Source: Dasypus novemcinctus
Lineage: Eukaryota > Chordata > Mammalia > Cingulata > Dasypodidae
Assembly: GCF_030445035.2 (NCBI RefSeq)
Contig: NC_080673.1
Coordinates: 180,649,216-180,713,215 of the forward strand
Length of the DNA stretch: 64,000 nucleotides
Direction of reading: 5' to 3'
The notes beneath the pieces are model-generated. The model ran no database searches. It was given only the letters and a program-made list of their open reading frames with translations, and was not told where the DNA came from. Of this stretch, positions 11,886-23,520 are shown piece after piece; position 1 is the stretch's first letter, and every line of letters begins with the position of its first letter. The translations under genes and the position numbers were made by a program.

Positions 11886-12280
11886 ATTAATACAGATTTT
11901 CCTTTCATTGATTTTATTATCCAAAAAAACGAAATACAATAGACAAAAAAATTTGCAAATATCAATTTACTTGGGGTTCTGAAAGCTACATAGGTAAAGT
12001 ACAAGGGTTCTTACCTAAATCAGGGGACAAAGAAAACAAACATAAAAAATTGGACCTGCAGTTTACATGGAAATTAGTTAGGTGAATAAAAGAACATAAC
12101 TAGACAGAGGGAAAATTATGAATAAATTGTTTGCATTTTGCCCTAATTGCTCTATCATTCTTTCCATGATAGAAAGATAGATAGATGGATAGATAGGTTG
12201 CTAGATAGACATAAGAAGATAAATATACATACATACACACAATGTTTGTACATAGAATAAAAACATAATTTTTGAGCATT
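11886..12280. other. No gene; includes a (GATA)n-like microsatellite at 12165-12200
   Basis: A degenerate GATA/TAGA tract lies at about 12165-12210. The rest is unassigned. Confidence 0.6.
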
Positions 12281-13326
12281 TATTTTCTATTGTATTTTTT
12301 GAAGATACATAAATTACAAAAAATATTACATTAAAAAATACAAGAGGTTCCCACATACCCAACACCCACATCAAATCTCTTCTTCCTTCTCCCTGCCCTC
12401 AGCAACTACTGTGGTCACTGTCTCCACATCAATGACACAATTAATTCTATGGTAGAATACCAGTAAGTCCATTCTAATCCATATTTTATTTCTCCATCCT
12501 GTGGACCCTGGGATAGTGATGTCCACTCCATCCCTATATCAAGAAGGAGCTTAGATCCCACATGGTTGATGGATGCATTTCTCCTGCTTGGAGTTGTAGG
12601 CACTCTCAGTTCCCAGGTGTGGTGGTTGACCATCTTCACCTCCCTGTTAGCTGCCCTGGGTTAGTCCAATGAACCAGAGCTTGGGAGTTGCAACTCTGTT
12701 GAGGCTCAGGGCCCAGCTGGAACATTGCCAGTCCAGAGATTCAAGTCTCCTGGATATACACCAATCCCAACGCCAACCACAGTTTCAGTAAAAGTGACAG
12801 AAGAGGCATGTGTAGAAAGGTTACATCTGAGTACAACTTCATCACACTCAGGAACACAAAATCCAAAGTAGGGCCCACTGACAAGAAACTGAGCTCCAGA
12901 GCCATCTGCCATGATCAAAGAACCTATGTGTCTCTATAGCCCTCAAGAGCACCAGTACCTGGGGTTGTATCTACTTTGACTGCCTCTGGGATCCTGCTGA
13001 GGTGTGTTTAGGTGTAACCCCTCTGATGAGTTCCTGACTCTTTTTTGAGGAGTCTTAGCCATATAATCTCATTTGTCTTTACCATTTCCCTCTCTTATTC
13101 AAGGTCTTTTTCTAGTTGCATAACCAGTTAGTGATTGGTAGTAATTCCTCGGCACCAGGGAGGCTCATCCCTGGGAGTCATGTCCCACAGTGGGGAGAAG
13201 GTAATGCATTTAAATGCTGCGTCTGGCTTAGAGAGTGGCCACATTGAGCAACATGGAGGCTCTCAGGAGGTAATTCTTAGACACCCTTCCACTCTAGACC
13301 TAGGTCAAATCTCAGGCACATAGGCT
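12281..13326 (-). repeat. L1 3' UTR segment (xenarthran type), antisense, inverted partner of 13327-14400
   Basis: On the minus strand this segment ends in an A-rich tail ('gtatcttcaaaaaatac') at 12290-12310 after 'aatgtaatattttttg'. The same 3' UTR text occurs in sense at 24460-25495, 43691-44345 and 53885-54652 (shared words include 'ggtgaagatggtcaaccac', 'tccacaggatggag', 'agtggacttac'). Recurrent occurrence with a poly(A) end identifies it as the 3' terminal UTR of an L1 family. The frames it contains are incidental. Confidence 0.65.
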
Positions 13327-14400
13327 CAAATGGCTAAAAAGCACATGAAATTATGCTCAAAATCACTAGCTATTAGGGAAATGCAAATCAAAATGACAAA
13401 GAGATACCAGATACTATCTTACTCCCATAAGACTGGTGGCTATCAAAAAAGCAGAAGACTACAAGTGTTGGAGTGGATGTGGAGAAATGGGAACACTCAT
13501 CCCTGCTGGTGGGGATGCAGAACAATCCAGCTATTCTGGAGGACAGTTTGGCAGTTTCTCAAAAAACTAGCTTATAGATTTGCCATATGACCCAGAAATT
13601 CCACTGCTGGGTATATACCCAGAAGAACAGGAACACAAACCAATATATGCACACCAATGTTCATAGCAGCATTATTCACTATTGCCAAAAGTTGGAATCA
13701 ACCCAAATGCCCATTAATAGATGAATGGATAAATAAAATATGATATATACATATAATGGAACACTACTCAGATGTAAGAAGGAATACAGTATAAACACAT
13801 GGGATAACATGGATGAATCTTGAGGACCTTATGTTGAGTGAAGCAAGCCAGGCATTGAAGGACAAATACTACATGACCTCTCTGATATGAATTAAGTAAA
13901 TCAAGCTATCTCAGAGAGCTAGAGACTGGATGATAGGCTTACAGGATATTGAGGGGAGAGGAAGTTTGTATGCTAATGCCTACATGGGTGAAATGTATGA
14001 TAAAGTGGGGGTAAGTATTTGTACAGGGAAGGGACAAGATGGGGGCATAGAGATACTGTGTGAAGCTTTGCAGGCTTGATGAGGGCTAGGATTGGGAGAA
14101 TGGGTCAGATGACCCAAGGAATTGGGGGGAGGGTTGGGGGGAACAGTGGACCATTGTAGATGGTAAGGTATGTGGTTGAAACTATAATGTTGAGAAAACT
14201 CTTTAGAAAATATAATAAGGATTACCTGTTTAAGGTGCTAAAGCAGGGGTGGGGGGTGCATCTGGCACAGGGGCAGGCTTCTAGGGAGTGTGTAAGTGCT
14301 CATCTTATCACAATGTGTTATATCTTTGGGTGGAGACCCATACAATGAGTGGGAAGGTGTACCCACATCCTGGGGAGGACTGATACTCTCAAAAACTTGT
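13327..14400 (+). repeat. L1 ORF2 3' end and start of 3' UTR, sense
   Basis: Classic L1 ORF2 C-terminal coding text: 'caaatggctaaaaagcac', 'attagggaaatgcaaatc', 'tgggtatatacccaga', 'catagcagcattattcac', 'gatgaatcttgaggacc'. It continues into a G-rich 3' UTR (14050-14350) and stops without a poly(A) tail. It is well preserved relative to other L1 pieces here, although the frame is interrupted. It meets the opposite-strand L1 3' UTR at 13326. Confidence 0.85.
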
Positions 14401-16656
14401 AATTTTTAACTTTTGAGAATAAGTTGGAAAAACCATTCCCTTTTAACCCTAAAATAATTCAATTTGCCATTTGCCTTTGAAGAAATGGTAAATCCTTTTA
14501 TTATATGTAGATCCTATTGTCAGTTAAGGGTTGATTCCATTAGAAAACTCAATCGTAATGAAATAGTTTCAGTTTCTTTTAAGTAGACAGCGAATACTTC
14601 CTTCTAAACAGATTCTGAGCTTTTAAAATTTGTTTCACTCATGCTTAATTTGGCAGCCCTTGATAAGCGACCTGACCTTATCGTGTGTTTTCAAAGCATA
14701 TAATCTGTGTTCACTCATATTTTATCAGTTAATTCAGGACTTCATTACATGTGAATGTCTCCCTGGAGCCTTGTAAGTTAGTTTTATTAAGTTCAAGTAC
14801 CCCAAAAAAGACATGAAAACAAACAAAACTGACTCTTGGTTAAGTACTTATCTTGCCTGTTGGGAACAGAAGCACATAGGCATATTCAAGAACATCTTTC
14901 TTAGCCAAGAGGATTCAATATGCTGAGCATATCAGCATGTTTTAGAGGAACAGAGCATTGGTGAGCAAATTATGAAGAGCTCAGTTAAGACAGATTCTGC
15001 TGTATTTCGATATGCCTTAAGTTAAAATATTTAAGGTATGTGTGCATAATGTTCATATTTTTTCTATTTTTATATATTTCAAGTTAAAATATTTTAAGGT
15101 GGGTATGCATCTCTTTTTCTTTTCTTTTCTTTTTCTTTTTTTTTTTAGGATACATTGTTTGGATTATTATTTGACTATGTAACTAACTACCAGTCCAAAT
15201 AGAGTTAAAGAAGAGGACTTCGGCTGTGGTTGGAGGAAGGTTTTATTTTCATTCTTACAGACTAAAATGAAGATCGTAAGAATGCTTTTGGGTATCAACT
15301 AGCCTTGGGATCTATGTTGCTCAATGCCTTGGTTAATTCGAAGTAAGTGACAACATCTAATTTGATAATCTGGCATTATGTTTCAGCCTACTGCTATGAT
15401 TTCAGCTATAAATCTTTCTCTGCTTAGGGTGTTGAATATTTGGGAAACTAATCAGTTCAAGTCTCTCAAATTCATATGAGAAGCAGGATGAGATGAAGGA
15501 TAACACTCCCTGTGGCCACTGTGCTGTCAGGGCCTGAATTCAATCTGCCCAGGTGGAATGTATCTCAGCCCTCCTTGATACAGTGATCCCTGAGGTCTCT
15601 AACAAGAACCATAAATTAGAGGAGGAGAATGGTTGGAAATGAAATTGAATATGGGCCCTGTCTCTGAATTAGAAGACCAAATATCCTTAGTTTATTCCAA
15701 ATTAAATTTTCTCAAAGTTAAGCTATTCTTTATGAGAATAATTTATGGATTTGTGCCACTCTAAAATGCAAAAGAAATTTTTAAAATGTGTTGTGATTTG
15801 GAGAAAGGAAATAAAAAATGTAGAGACAGAATCATTTTAGCACAGGTATATTTAAATGCAGAGAGACTGAGTTTCTGTTACATGATTTTAATGATATTTG
15901 TATTGCCCAATAATGGATTTGGTATTTATAATTAATAAAAAAAATAAAGTTCATTGGGATTTAGTTCTGCCTTGGAAGTAAGATAGCTTAATTTCTACTT
16001 ACATTATTATTTCTTTTCAGAAAGCTAATATTTGATGTTCCCTTGGTTTGATTCTGTTTTCTTATCCTTTGGACTTTTTCTAATTTGAAGAGACCTTTTT
16101 CAGGGTTATGACATATGCTGTAGATAAAAAGTTTGGCTACCAAAGAAATTAGTGTGTTATATTAAAATTCATTTTTCACTAAGAAGATTTGATCCATCTT
16201 ACATTTGTACTTGAAAATTATCTTTCCTATTAGTCTGAGACTTTGAGAGTGGAGAATGAAAAAGTTTATGACAGAATTCTGGCCCTTTGTAGTGTCCATT
16301 TAGAATTTCTAGCTAATATTTGAAAAGTCTTATAAAATAAACTTGAGATATTTCTGCACATTAGTCACTTGCTTGATGTAATCAAAACTGTACCATTTCC
16401 TTCAATATTCTTATGTATTTATTTTCCCATTGGTACCATGAAGTGGGAAGAACATATATCATTTCCCAAATGTCCAAATGGAAAATTTCTCTTTGAACAA
16501 GGCCATACTGCAAGGAAAGTTCCAAACCAGTTCTCAAATGCAGGTTCTGACCCTAAGTTTACTCCTTATCTATCACTCAGCTGCACCTCCCTAAACAACC
16601 ATTTCCAGGTTCAAAGATTCAAATAACAACCGTACATTGAAAGAAATTCTGAAAGA
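14401..16656. other. No gene proven; low-repeat stretch with a possible non-coding exon at 15149-15342
   Basis: One of the longest stretches here without repeats I can name. It has a TTTTC-rich polypyrimidine tract (15111-15146) ending in AG, and 194 bp later a GTAAGT. All three frames between them contain stops. No RNA gene signature. Confidence 0.4.
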
Positions 16657-16738
16657 TGCTAAAAATGGAGATTTGTGTTATAATATGTGGGGTAAGTTGC
16701 TAAAAATGAAAATCTGTGTTATAGTATGTGGGATAGGT
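16657..16738 (+). repeat. Two-copy 41-bp tandem duplication
   Basis: The segment starting 'tgctaaaaatggagatttgt' (16657) recurs 41 bp later as 'tgctaaaaatgaaaatctgt' (16698), and both end in a 'gggataggttg/ggggtaagttg' motif. Several substitutions separate the copies, so the duplication is not recent. Confidence 0.75.
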
Positions 16739-16749
16739 TGATTAGTGAG

Positions 16750-17164
16750 CTTTTTTTTTTATTGATTTATTTTTTATTTATTTCCCTCCCCTTCCCCCCA
16801 GCCCAGTTGTCTGTGTCCATTCACTGTGTGTTCTTCTGTGACAGCTTCTATCCTTATCAGTGGCACTGGGAATCTGTGTTTCTTTTTGTTGCATCATCTT
16901 GCTGTATCAGCTCTCCGTGCGTGCAGCACCATTCTTGGGCAGGCTGCACTTTCTTTCAGGCTGAGCAGCTCTCATTCCGGGGTGCACTCCTTGCCCGTGG
17001 GACTCTACTACACAGGGGACACCCCTGCATGTCATGGCACTCCTTGCACACATCAGCACTGCGCATGGGCCAGCTCCACATGGGTCAAGGAGGCCCGGGG
17101 TTCGAACCACAGACCTCCCATGTGGTAGGCGAACTCCCTACCCATTGGGCCAAGTTTGCTCTGC
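16750..17164 (-). mobile_element. DAS-type SINE, antisense
   Basis: Poly(T) at the left (the tail), GC-rich body, and the tRNA-like head at the right ('ggcccggggttcgaaccac' contains the B box on the minus strand; 'tgggccaag' the A-box side). The 8-bp repeat 'ttagtgag' at 16742-16749 and 17165-17172 is a target-site duplication. Frames of 178 and 100 codons across it are artefacts. Confidence 0.93.
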
Positions 17165-17172
17165 TTAGTGAG

Positions 17173-17746
17173 ATTTGTTCAGACAAGTTGGAAAAAAGAG
17201 TTTTCATAAGGATCAAAAGGTACAAAGAAAACAACATCATAACAATGGCTGACATTGATTGACTCTTCACTATGACAGGCACTGCAGAAGCCATTCTCAA
17301 GCATATTTACATCGTAAACTGCTTACTAAATATAAGATAAATATATAATGTTGCTTTAGGTTGAACACATTTATATAAACATCTGATTATAGAAATAGGT
17401 ACATTTCGCCAACCTTCAAAGTACGCCAATTATGTCTTCCTTTTATTTGTTGCAATAAGTCACATGTTTGTTTATGGTTACTTCTCTTCAAAGATAAGTT
17501 TATTTTTTGTTAGTAAAATTTTTAATCCACTTTCAGACTACAAAAGTGCTGTTATTTTAAGTGAATGGGACTCCGCATGATTTCTTAAAAACTAGTCAAA
17601 AGTCTTAATATGGATCAAATTAAAGGACAATGTGATGTCAAATAGATTTCAAACAGTTCAAATTGATTATAATAATGTTAAGCGTTCTAATTATTGAGGG
17701 CAAATGGTGAAGAACAAAAGCCAACTCTCCCATTAAATAAAACCTA
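17173..17746. other. No gene; unassigned AT-rich sequence
   Basis: No gene or nameable repeat seen. Confidence 0.5.
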
Positions 17747-18220
17747 TGTAAGAAAGAAATCTTCTTCTGGAAGAAAATAAGGCTCACCCGATTGTGGAGA
17801 AAAATATAATTTATTTTCAATCTTGTAAGAAGGGGTGCACAACCAGAAAATGTGACTGGCACCTTGAACAAAGGAAAATTACACTATTTATACCCCTAAG
17901 CCTAACACACAAGCCCTTCTTCTGTTTCTCTATAGATTGGATACAATAGAGGTTACAGCCTATCTGAGAAGTCTAACTTTCCCAAGGAAGTCTCCCTGTT
18001 TTTAATTAGCTATTTCCCCCATCACATTCTAACCATTTTGGCTTTTGCCTGCTCCTTTTGCCAAATAAGGTATGGAATTTAGTGCTGAATTGGTATTGAC
18101 TTAACTCTTTCTTGTGCATCTTTTTTACCGAGTGTAGGACTGGCTTAAGCTGGTTTCTTTTGTTCCTGCTTAACCTAGGAATAGGAGACTGAGACAGTAG
18201 GCTGCCAGGTTACATTAATT
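17747..18220 (-). mobile_element. ERV 3' LTR with polypurine tract, antisense (family E1, copy 1)
   Basis: Reverse-strand copy of the LTR at 39281-39747 and 62718-63181. On the minus strand it carries a TATA-like 'gtataaat' and an AATAAA-like signal, and ends 'tttcttaca'. Just upstream of the LTR start (plus-strand 18221-18240) the minus strand reads 'aaaggagggaggaagaaaa', a good retroviral polypurine tract. The LTR therefore has internal 3' sequence attached and is not simply solo. Class I (gammaretrovirus-like) by layout. No coding sequence. Confidence 0.75.
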
Positions 18221-18300
18221 AATATTTTCTTCCTCCCTCCTTTATATTATCTTTATGTGAAAACTAAACTGATTCCCATCTCTTATTCTTATACCTACAT
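18221..18300 (-). repeat. Short ERV internal remnant upstream of the antisense LTR
   Basis: About 60-80 bp including the polypurine tract and 'gtttagttttcacataaag' on the minus strand. The same text precedes the LTR at 39281. Homology seems to fade near 18300. Confidence 0.5.
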
Positions 18301-18734
18301 ATTTAAAGCAAAACAATTATGGAACCTCATCAACCTTCTCCACCCCCCTTTTTCACCCTTTTTTTCTCAGCAATATTTTAATTTCCTACTTTGGTGAAGA
18401 GTTTTGTATTAAAAGAAAACTTTAAAAAGCCATTCACATGAATAACTAGCATACCTTCACAAAGGTATTCCTTATATATATCTGTTACTTAATTTCCACA
18501 TGCAGAAGTTTATTCCAGTGATTTTTATAAAAGTGGCTGCAATTTAATATCACCTGGAGAGATTTTATAAATTGCTGCTCTCAGGACCCACCCTAGTACA
18601 ATTTAAAGAGAATCTCTGTGGGTGGTACTGAAGGAAACATAGTTTAGAAGTTCCCCAGGTGATTCCAAAATGGAGGGACCACTGGGCTACCAAAAAATCA
18701 ATTTTCATCTGGGAAGAAATAATTATTAGATATA
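18301..18734. other. No gene; unassigned
   Basis: No recognisable gene or repeat. Confidence 0.5.
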
Positions 18735-18747
18735 AGAATGCTAACCT

Positions 18748-19127
18748 GGGAAACATACTTTGGCCCAGTGGTTAGGGCGTTCGTCCACCACATGGGAGGT
18801 CCGCGGTTCAAGCCCCGGCCCTCCTTGACCCGTGTGGAGCTGGCCCATGCGCAGTGCTGATGCGCGCAAGGAGTGCTGTGCCACACAGGGGTGTCCCCTG
18901 CGTAGGTGAGCCCCACGCACAAGGAGTGCACCCATAAGGAGAGCCGCCCAGCGTGAAGGAGGGAGCAGCCTGCCGAGGAATGGCGCCGTCCACACTTCCC
19001 ATGCCTTCTGACGACAACATAAGCGAACAGAGAAACAAGACGCAGCAAAAAGACACAGAAAACAGGCAACCAGGGGAGGGGGGGAATTAAATAAATAAAA
19101 ATAAATCTTAAAAAAAAAAAAAAAAAG
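18748..19127 (+). mobile_element. DAS-type SINE with perfect 13-bp target duplication
   Basis: Full-length element: A box 'tggcccagtggttagg', B box 'ggttcaagccc', GC-rich body, tail 'aaataaataaaaataaatc' plus A-run. The sequence 'agaatgctaacct' flanks it at 18735-18747 and 19128-19140 without mismatch, as expected from L1-machinery retrotransposition. The perfect duplication and long clean tail suggest a young insertion. Overlapping frames of up to 123 codons are artefacts. Confidence 0.97.
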
Positions 19128-19339
19128 AGAATGCTAACCTATCTTCTGAAATGACTTCTCCAAAAAGAAAATATGAGGCATTTTCCCTAAAAGAGACCAA
19201 TAATTTCTCTTTGTAAAGAAAAAAATGTGGGATTCCCTCTAGTTTTTGCTTTAATTTCCTCTTTAACAAGCACCTTTTTATGAGAAACATTGTTACTTAA
19301 AAAAGGAAAAGAAGAAAAGAAAGGAATGAACAAATACTC

Positions 19340-19445
19340 CTAGGTTAGCAGTCAGAAAACATGAGTTCTATATCTCTTTGCTTGGATAAATTACAATTAT
19401 TTAAAGTTATTTCATTGTGTGTTTTTCTTTCCTTATGATGTTTTG
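19340..19445 (+). repeat. Possible MIR fragment
   Basis: 'cagtcagaaaacatgagttc' followed by 'tttgcttggataaattac' and 'aaagttatttcattgtgtg' is in MIR order, but decayed. Confidence 0.4.
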
Positions 19446-19659
19446 TTAAGATTGAAGGATCCTGAAGATTCTAAAGCATTGTAGAAGATGTGGTATAATT
19501 ACCAAATTATCTAATTATGCCATTGAAATCTCTATCAGGGCTTGAGTAAATTTGATGAAAGCTAATAAAAATTAGTGAAGAGAAACCAAATGATGTAAGA
19601 ATATAAGCCTGAAAAATGCCAGATCCTTTCATTGCTGTTCCCTCTAGCCTAGCATATAA

Positions 19660-19813
19660 CAAAAGTTTAGTGCATATGAGGATGTGGAGAAGTTTGTGCC
19701 CTGATAGATTGCAGATAAGATGGAAAATGATGTAGCCACTTCACAAAACAATTTGGCAGTTCCTCAAAATGGTCAAGATAAAGTTAGCATATAACTCAGC
19801 AATGCCACATGTA
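19660..19813 (+). repeat. L1 ORF2 3' end, left half of an interrupted copy
   Basis: 'gaggatgtggagaagtttg' and 'caatttggcagttcctcaaa' are L1 ORF2 C-terminal coding landmarks. The text resumes at about 20762 ('acaaggatgttcatagtag'), so the two pieces are one L1 split by an LTR. Confidence 0.85.
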
Positions 19814-20761
19814 GTTACTCTCTTAGTTTGCCAGACTCCTTACCACAAACTGCATTTTGCTTAGCAGTAGGAATTTATTTGTGCAGGGTTTCAAGGCTAG
19901 TTTATCCAAAATCAAGACTTCAGCAAGGCTTGTTTTCTCCAGGACTCCATAGCATCCTAGTGATAGTTTGCTGCGATCCTTGGGGTTCCTTGACTTCCAT
20001 CTCTGTTTCCTGTCACAAAGACATCTGTATTAGTCAGAGTTCTCTAGGGAAACAGAATCAGCAAGAGATACCCGCCAATAGTAAGTGATTTTATAAGAGT
20101 CTGTCACGTGACTGTGGGGATGCACAAGTCCAGGTTCCACAGGCAGGCTGCAACCAGGGGCTCCAATGAAAGTCCAGTGAAGGTTCTTGAAGAGTTCTGG
20201 GAGACTTTGGATGTCCAAACACGAGCTGGGAAATCCTTACTCAATGCTGGAATCACTTCCCCTTTTAAGGCATTCAGCTAATTGGGTAAAGTGTCACTCA
20301 TTGCTGAAGCAATCTCCCTGATTGATGTAACTGTAATCAGCTATCTATGATTTACCACTGCAGTAAAGTAAACAGTGACGGAAGTCCATAAATGCCCTTG
20401 TATTACAGTTAGCCCAGTGCTTGCTTGACCAAACAACTGGGCACCGTTACCTCGCCAAGTTGACACTTCAGCGTCACAGCATCTTACTCTGCTTGCATTT
20501 TCTATTCCAGTTTCCCCTGACTTCAGGCTTCTGTTTCTCTCTGTGGCTTTCTCCCTATAAGGCAAAAGGTACACAAATTGAAGTTCCCTCTGACTCAGTT
20601 GCACTACACCTAAATTGATCCTGAGAGACCCTATTCAAAATTGAGTGCATACCTTGACTCACCTTAACATATTCAAAGATACTATTGACAAATGGTTTCA
20701 CACCCACAGAAATGTGGATTAAATTTAAGAATATGTCTTGCTAGGTAACAATTCAATCTAC
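19814..20761 (-). mobile_element. MaLR-type LTR, antisense (copy 4), split by another LTR
   Basis: Landmarks of the family occur on both sides of an inserted LTR (20026-20465): 'tttgcttagcagtagg'/'gtttcaaggctag' on the left, 'ccctataaggcaaaagg' and 'atttaagaatatgtc' on the right. 'cacatgta' at 19806-19813 and 20762-20769 flanks the whole unit as a target duplication in the host L1. Confidence 0.75.
20026..20465 (-). mobile_element. Second LTR (ERVL/MaLR-like), antisense, nested inside copy 4
   Basis: Begins TG ('tgtattagtcagagttctc') and ends CA ('cgccaagttgaca'), as read on the plus strand. The text matches a common mammalian LTR class that ends in '...gactaataca' in sense. It is inserted within the MaLR-type LTR, so it is the youngest layer of this nest. 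Confidence 0.65.
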
Positions 20762-21268
20762 CACATGTATATACACAAAATAAATAAAAACATGATCACA
20801 CAAAGATTTCCACAAGGATGTTCATAGTAGTATTATTCATAATAGTAAAAATGTGGAATAACCCAAATGCCCATCAACTGATGAATAAAATATCCATAAA
20901 GTGGAATGCATACAATGGACTGCTATTCAGCAATGAAAAGGAATGGACTACTGATACAGACTACAAAACGGATGAACCTTGAACACATTAGGCTAAGTAA
21001 AGGGAACCAGTTATTAATGTCCAAAAGAGGCAGCTCTATAGAGACAGAAAGTAGATTAGTATTATTTAGGACTGGGGATGGGGTAGGGAGTTATGAGGAG
21101 TGATTGCTAATAGACCATGTCTCTCCATTTAAGGGTGATGTAAATGTCCTAAAATTAGATTGTGGTGGTTGCACAGCTCCTCAAATATACTAAAAACAGC
21201 TAATTGTATACTTTGATTGAACTATACGGCATATGAAATATATCTCAATAAAGCTGTTTTTATGAAAG
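20762..21268 (+). repeat. L1 ORF2 3' end and 3' UTR, right half
   Basis: ORF2 end ('aacccaaatgcccatcaac', 'ttcagcaatgaaaagga') continues into an L1MA/MB-type 3' UTR: 'aaaattagattgtggtgg', 'ctaattgtatactttga', 'atatctcaataaagctgtt' with AATAAA at its end. Older than both LTRs inserted into it. Confidence 0.88.
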
Positions 21269-21869
21269 CTTTATATATGATGGTAGACCGATAGACTGAA
21301 TTCCTCACCTTCTTTCTATTCCCATGGCAACTCCCCTACTAAAATTGACTAGCATTTCTCCTTAGGCTGGAGTAACATTCTCTAAATTTTGTTCTGTTAT
21401 GCTGTATTTTGCTCCCTACAAGGAGAAAAAAATTGTGAAATGAAATAACTCACTGTATTTTGTAAGGTACACTTACTACTATAACTAATAGATTGCCCCC
21501 CTCCTCCAGTATCACAGCCATGACAGTTTATTTCTTGTCACGAAATAGCCATGAACAGGCAAACTGGTCAGCAGACAGCTCTCCTCGCTGCAGTAATTCA
21601 GGCCCAGGCTGCCAGATATTTTGCTATCTTCAACTTCCATCTTCACCTTCAAAGATCACCGTTTGACTTGCTAGTGGTGAGAAGGGGACAGGTTGTGGGT
21701 TCGAATGTGTTTGTATTAGGACTGGTGTCAGAGCTTCCACTCTTGTTCCTCGGCTACAACTCAGCAACAAAGAATGCTAATGCAAGGGAGCCTGGGGAAT
21801 TTGGCATAGCTCTGTGCCCAGGAAGAAGAGGAAATGTAGATTTGGTGATGGGCTAGAAATGTCTTCCAA
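21269..21869. repeat. Probable ancient interspersed repeat, family unresolved
   Basis: The 21730-21850 part ('aactcagcaacaaagaatg', 'gctctgtgcccaggaagaag') has a distant counterpart at 40140-40240 ('aactcagtcatattg', 'ctgtgtgccctgaaggaaa'). Two diverged copies imply an old dispersed element. An open frame of 101 codons at 21551 shows no known domain and is probably chance. Confidence 0.35.
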
Positions 21870-22450
21870 TTTCTAATATCATTGCACTAAATAGAAAATT
21901 TATAATCATGGTATTAAAAGACATAAATCAAGAGTTAATTACTATGGCTAAGAGATATATAATGGAGTCTGGATGTCACTCTGGAGGTTACTCTTATGCA
22001 GATCTTAGCCAAATTTTACAAACTGCCAGTGTATTCAAAGCCTCAAGTAACAATGTTCCTCAAAACCCGAAGGACATCAGGAAACCAATAAAGAAACCAC
22101 AAGATAAAAAACTCAGTTAACTATCTGAATTGAAGGACAATTAGAGTACAACAACTATCCACTACCTGCTTGGAAATGCCAAGATGGGACATGATTTGGG
22201 TTGCTACCTGAATCTGTGCTCCCTGAATTGCAGTTCTAAGACCCCAAATAGATACCTTTGTTGCCTTGCAGCTTAGTTTGTTAAATCTTTGTTGAAAAGG
22301 GGTGACACCTGAGAGAGATAGAAATAGAAGGCCGAGGTGAGAGGTATCAGATATCTGTTTTTCAAAAAGTGTCTGCTCACCCTTGAGGGCAGAGGCCTTG
22401 CCCATTAGTAGAATCAACTGGTATAGAAATCAGGGTGATTCTTTGCTGGT
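21870..22450 (+). repeat. Possible L1 3' UTR fragment
   Basis: 'tggagtctggatgtcactc', 'ggaggttactcttatgcag' and 'ccaaattttacaaactgcc' resemble xenarthran L1 3' UTR text. I could not anchor either end. A 70-codon frame here is not supported as a gene. Confidence 0.35.
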
Positions 22451-23084
22451 GGGAAAATCTCTCTTACATGCCATTCCAAGGGACTAAGGTAGCTACTGAG
22501 AGGTGACATTTTTAAGAAATAGTCCTTCACTGTAGCGAAAGTTGTACAGAATTGTTCAAGAAATTTGACAACCTACTCTTCCCCTCCCCATTCTTTGAAT
22601 ACTCCTCTTACTAACAGTTGATCTAGGAAATTCCAACCCATTATTTTTCACATTTTTAAATAAGAGTATTAGTTAAAAGAAAATAATAAATGCAACATTT
22701 ATCTAAAGATCCTATAAGAAATGTGTGAGAAATAACAGCTAAGCTTCATTTTAAAGCTTAGAAAATCACAAAGAATTATGTCATCAAAAGAAAACAAATA
22801 TTGTAGCACAATTTTAGAAATTTGGAGTATTAAGGACATTAAAGATAAGTTGCTTAAGCATATTTAAGAATAAAATGGTAAATATTAAGAAAGTTAATAT
22901 TATTGATTAGAATGAAGAGGAAAAGTATAAGCTAATTTGTTGTTTTCCTGTTTTTGTTCTTGCTTATTTAAGGAAGCCAGTAGAATTTGTCTAAAAAGGG
23001 AGATTTTTAGGTATATTATAAAGAAGTATATGCACAAAGGTAACCAGTAAAATAACAATACAAATATGCCTAGATACTATAATT
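22451..23084. other. No gene; unassigned AT-rich sequence
   Basis: Nothing recognised. Confidence 0.5.
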
Positions 23085-23520
23085 GTTAAACATATGAAAA
23101 ATATTTAGTATCGTTCATAATAAGAGGCCCAGAAATTCAAACTTCTTTAAGATACTTTTCATGAACTCTCAAATGAGCCAAAATCTAAAATTAACTGCAT
23201 GCTCTGTCAGCAGGGCTATTGGAAAACAGCCTCCTTTCCCCATTGTTTCTGAGACTGAAAAAAATTTATAACTGCTATGGAAGACAATCTGATAATATCT
23301 GTAAGAATTACAGATAAATTTACCTTTAAACCAACAACTCCATTTCTGGGACTTAACACATTGATCTACTTGCATACATACAAGATGTTGCATAATAATT
23401 CTATATACACTAATGGTTATAATAAAAAAGATTGGAAATAAACCACATGTCTATTTATAAGGAACTAGTTAAATAAACTGGAATAACCACACAATAGCAT
23501 GCAATGCATGTATTTAATAT
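23085..23520 (+). repeat. L1 ORF2 3' end, sense, interrupted by an LTR
   Basis: 'tttaaaccaacaactccat', 'aaagattggaaataaacc', 'aaggaactagttaaataaac' are the L1 ORF2 C-terminal landmarks, in order. L1-like text resumes after 24172 ('aatatttccaggaaat'), so the LTR at 23521 landed in this L1. Confidence 0.7.

Noticed and set aside
11651..12004. 117-codon minus-strand frame
   Set aside because: Antisense to a MaLR-type LTR and unrelated flank. No domain visible.
14655..14685. Inverted GATAAG/CTTATC pair as a regulatory element
   Set aside because: Only one site fits the full GATA-factor consensus, and such pairs are common by chance in AT-rich DNA.
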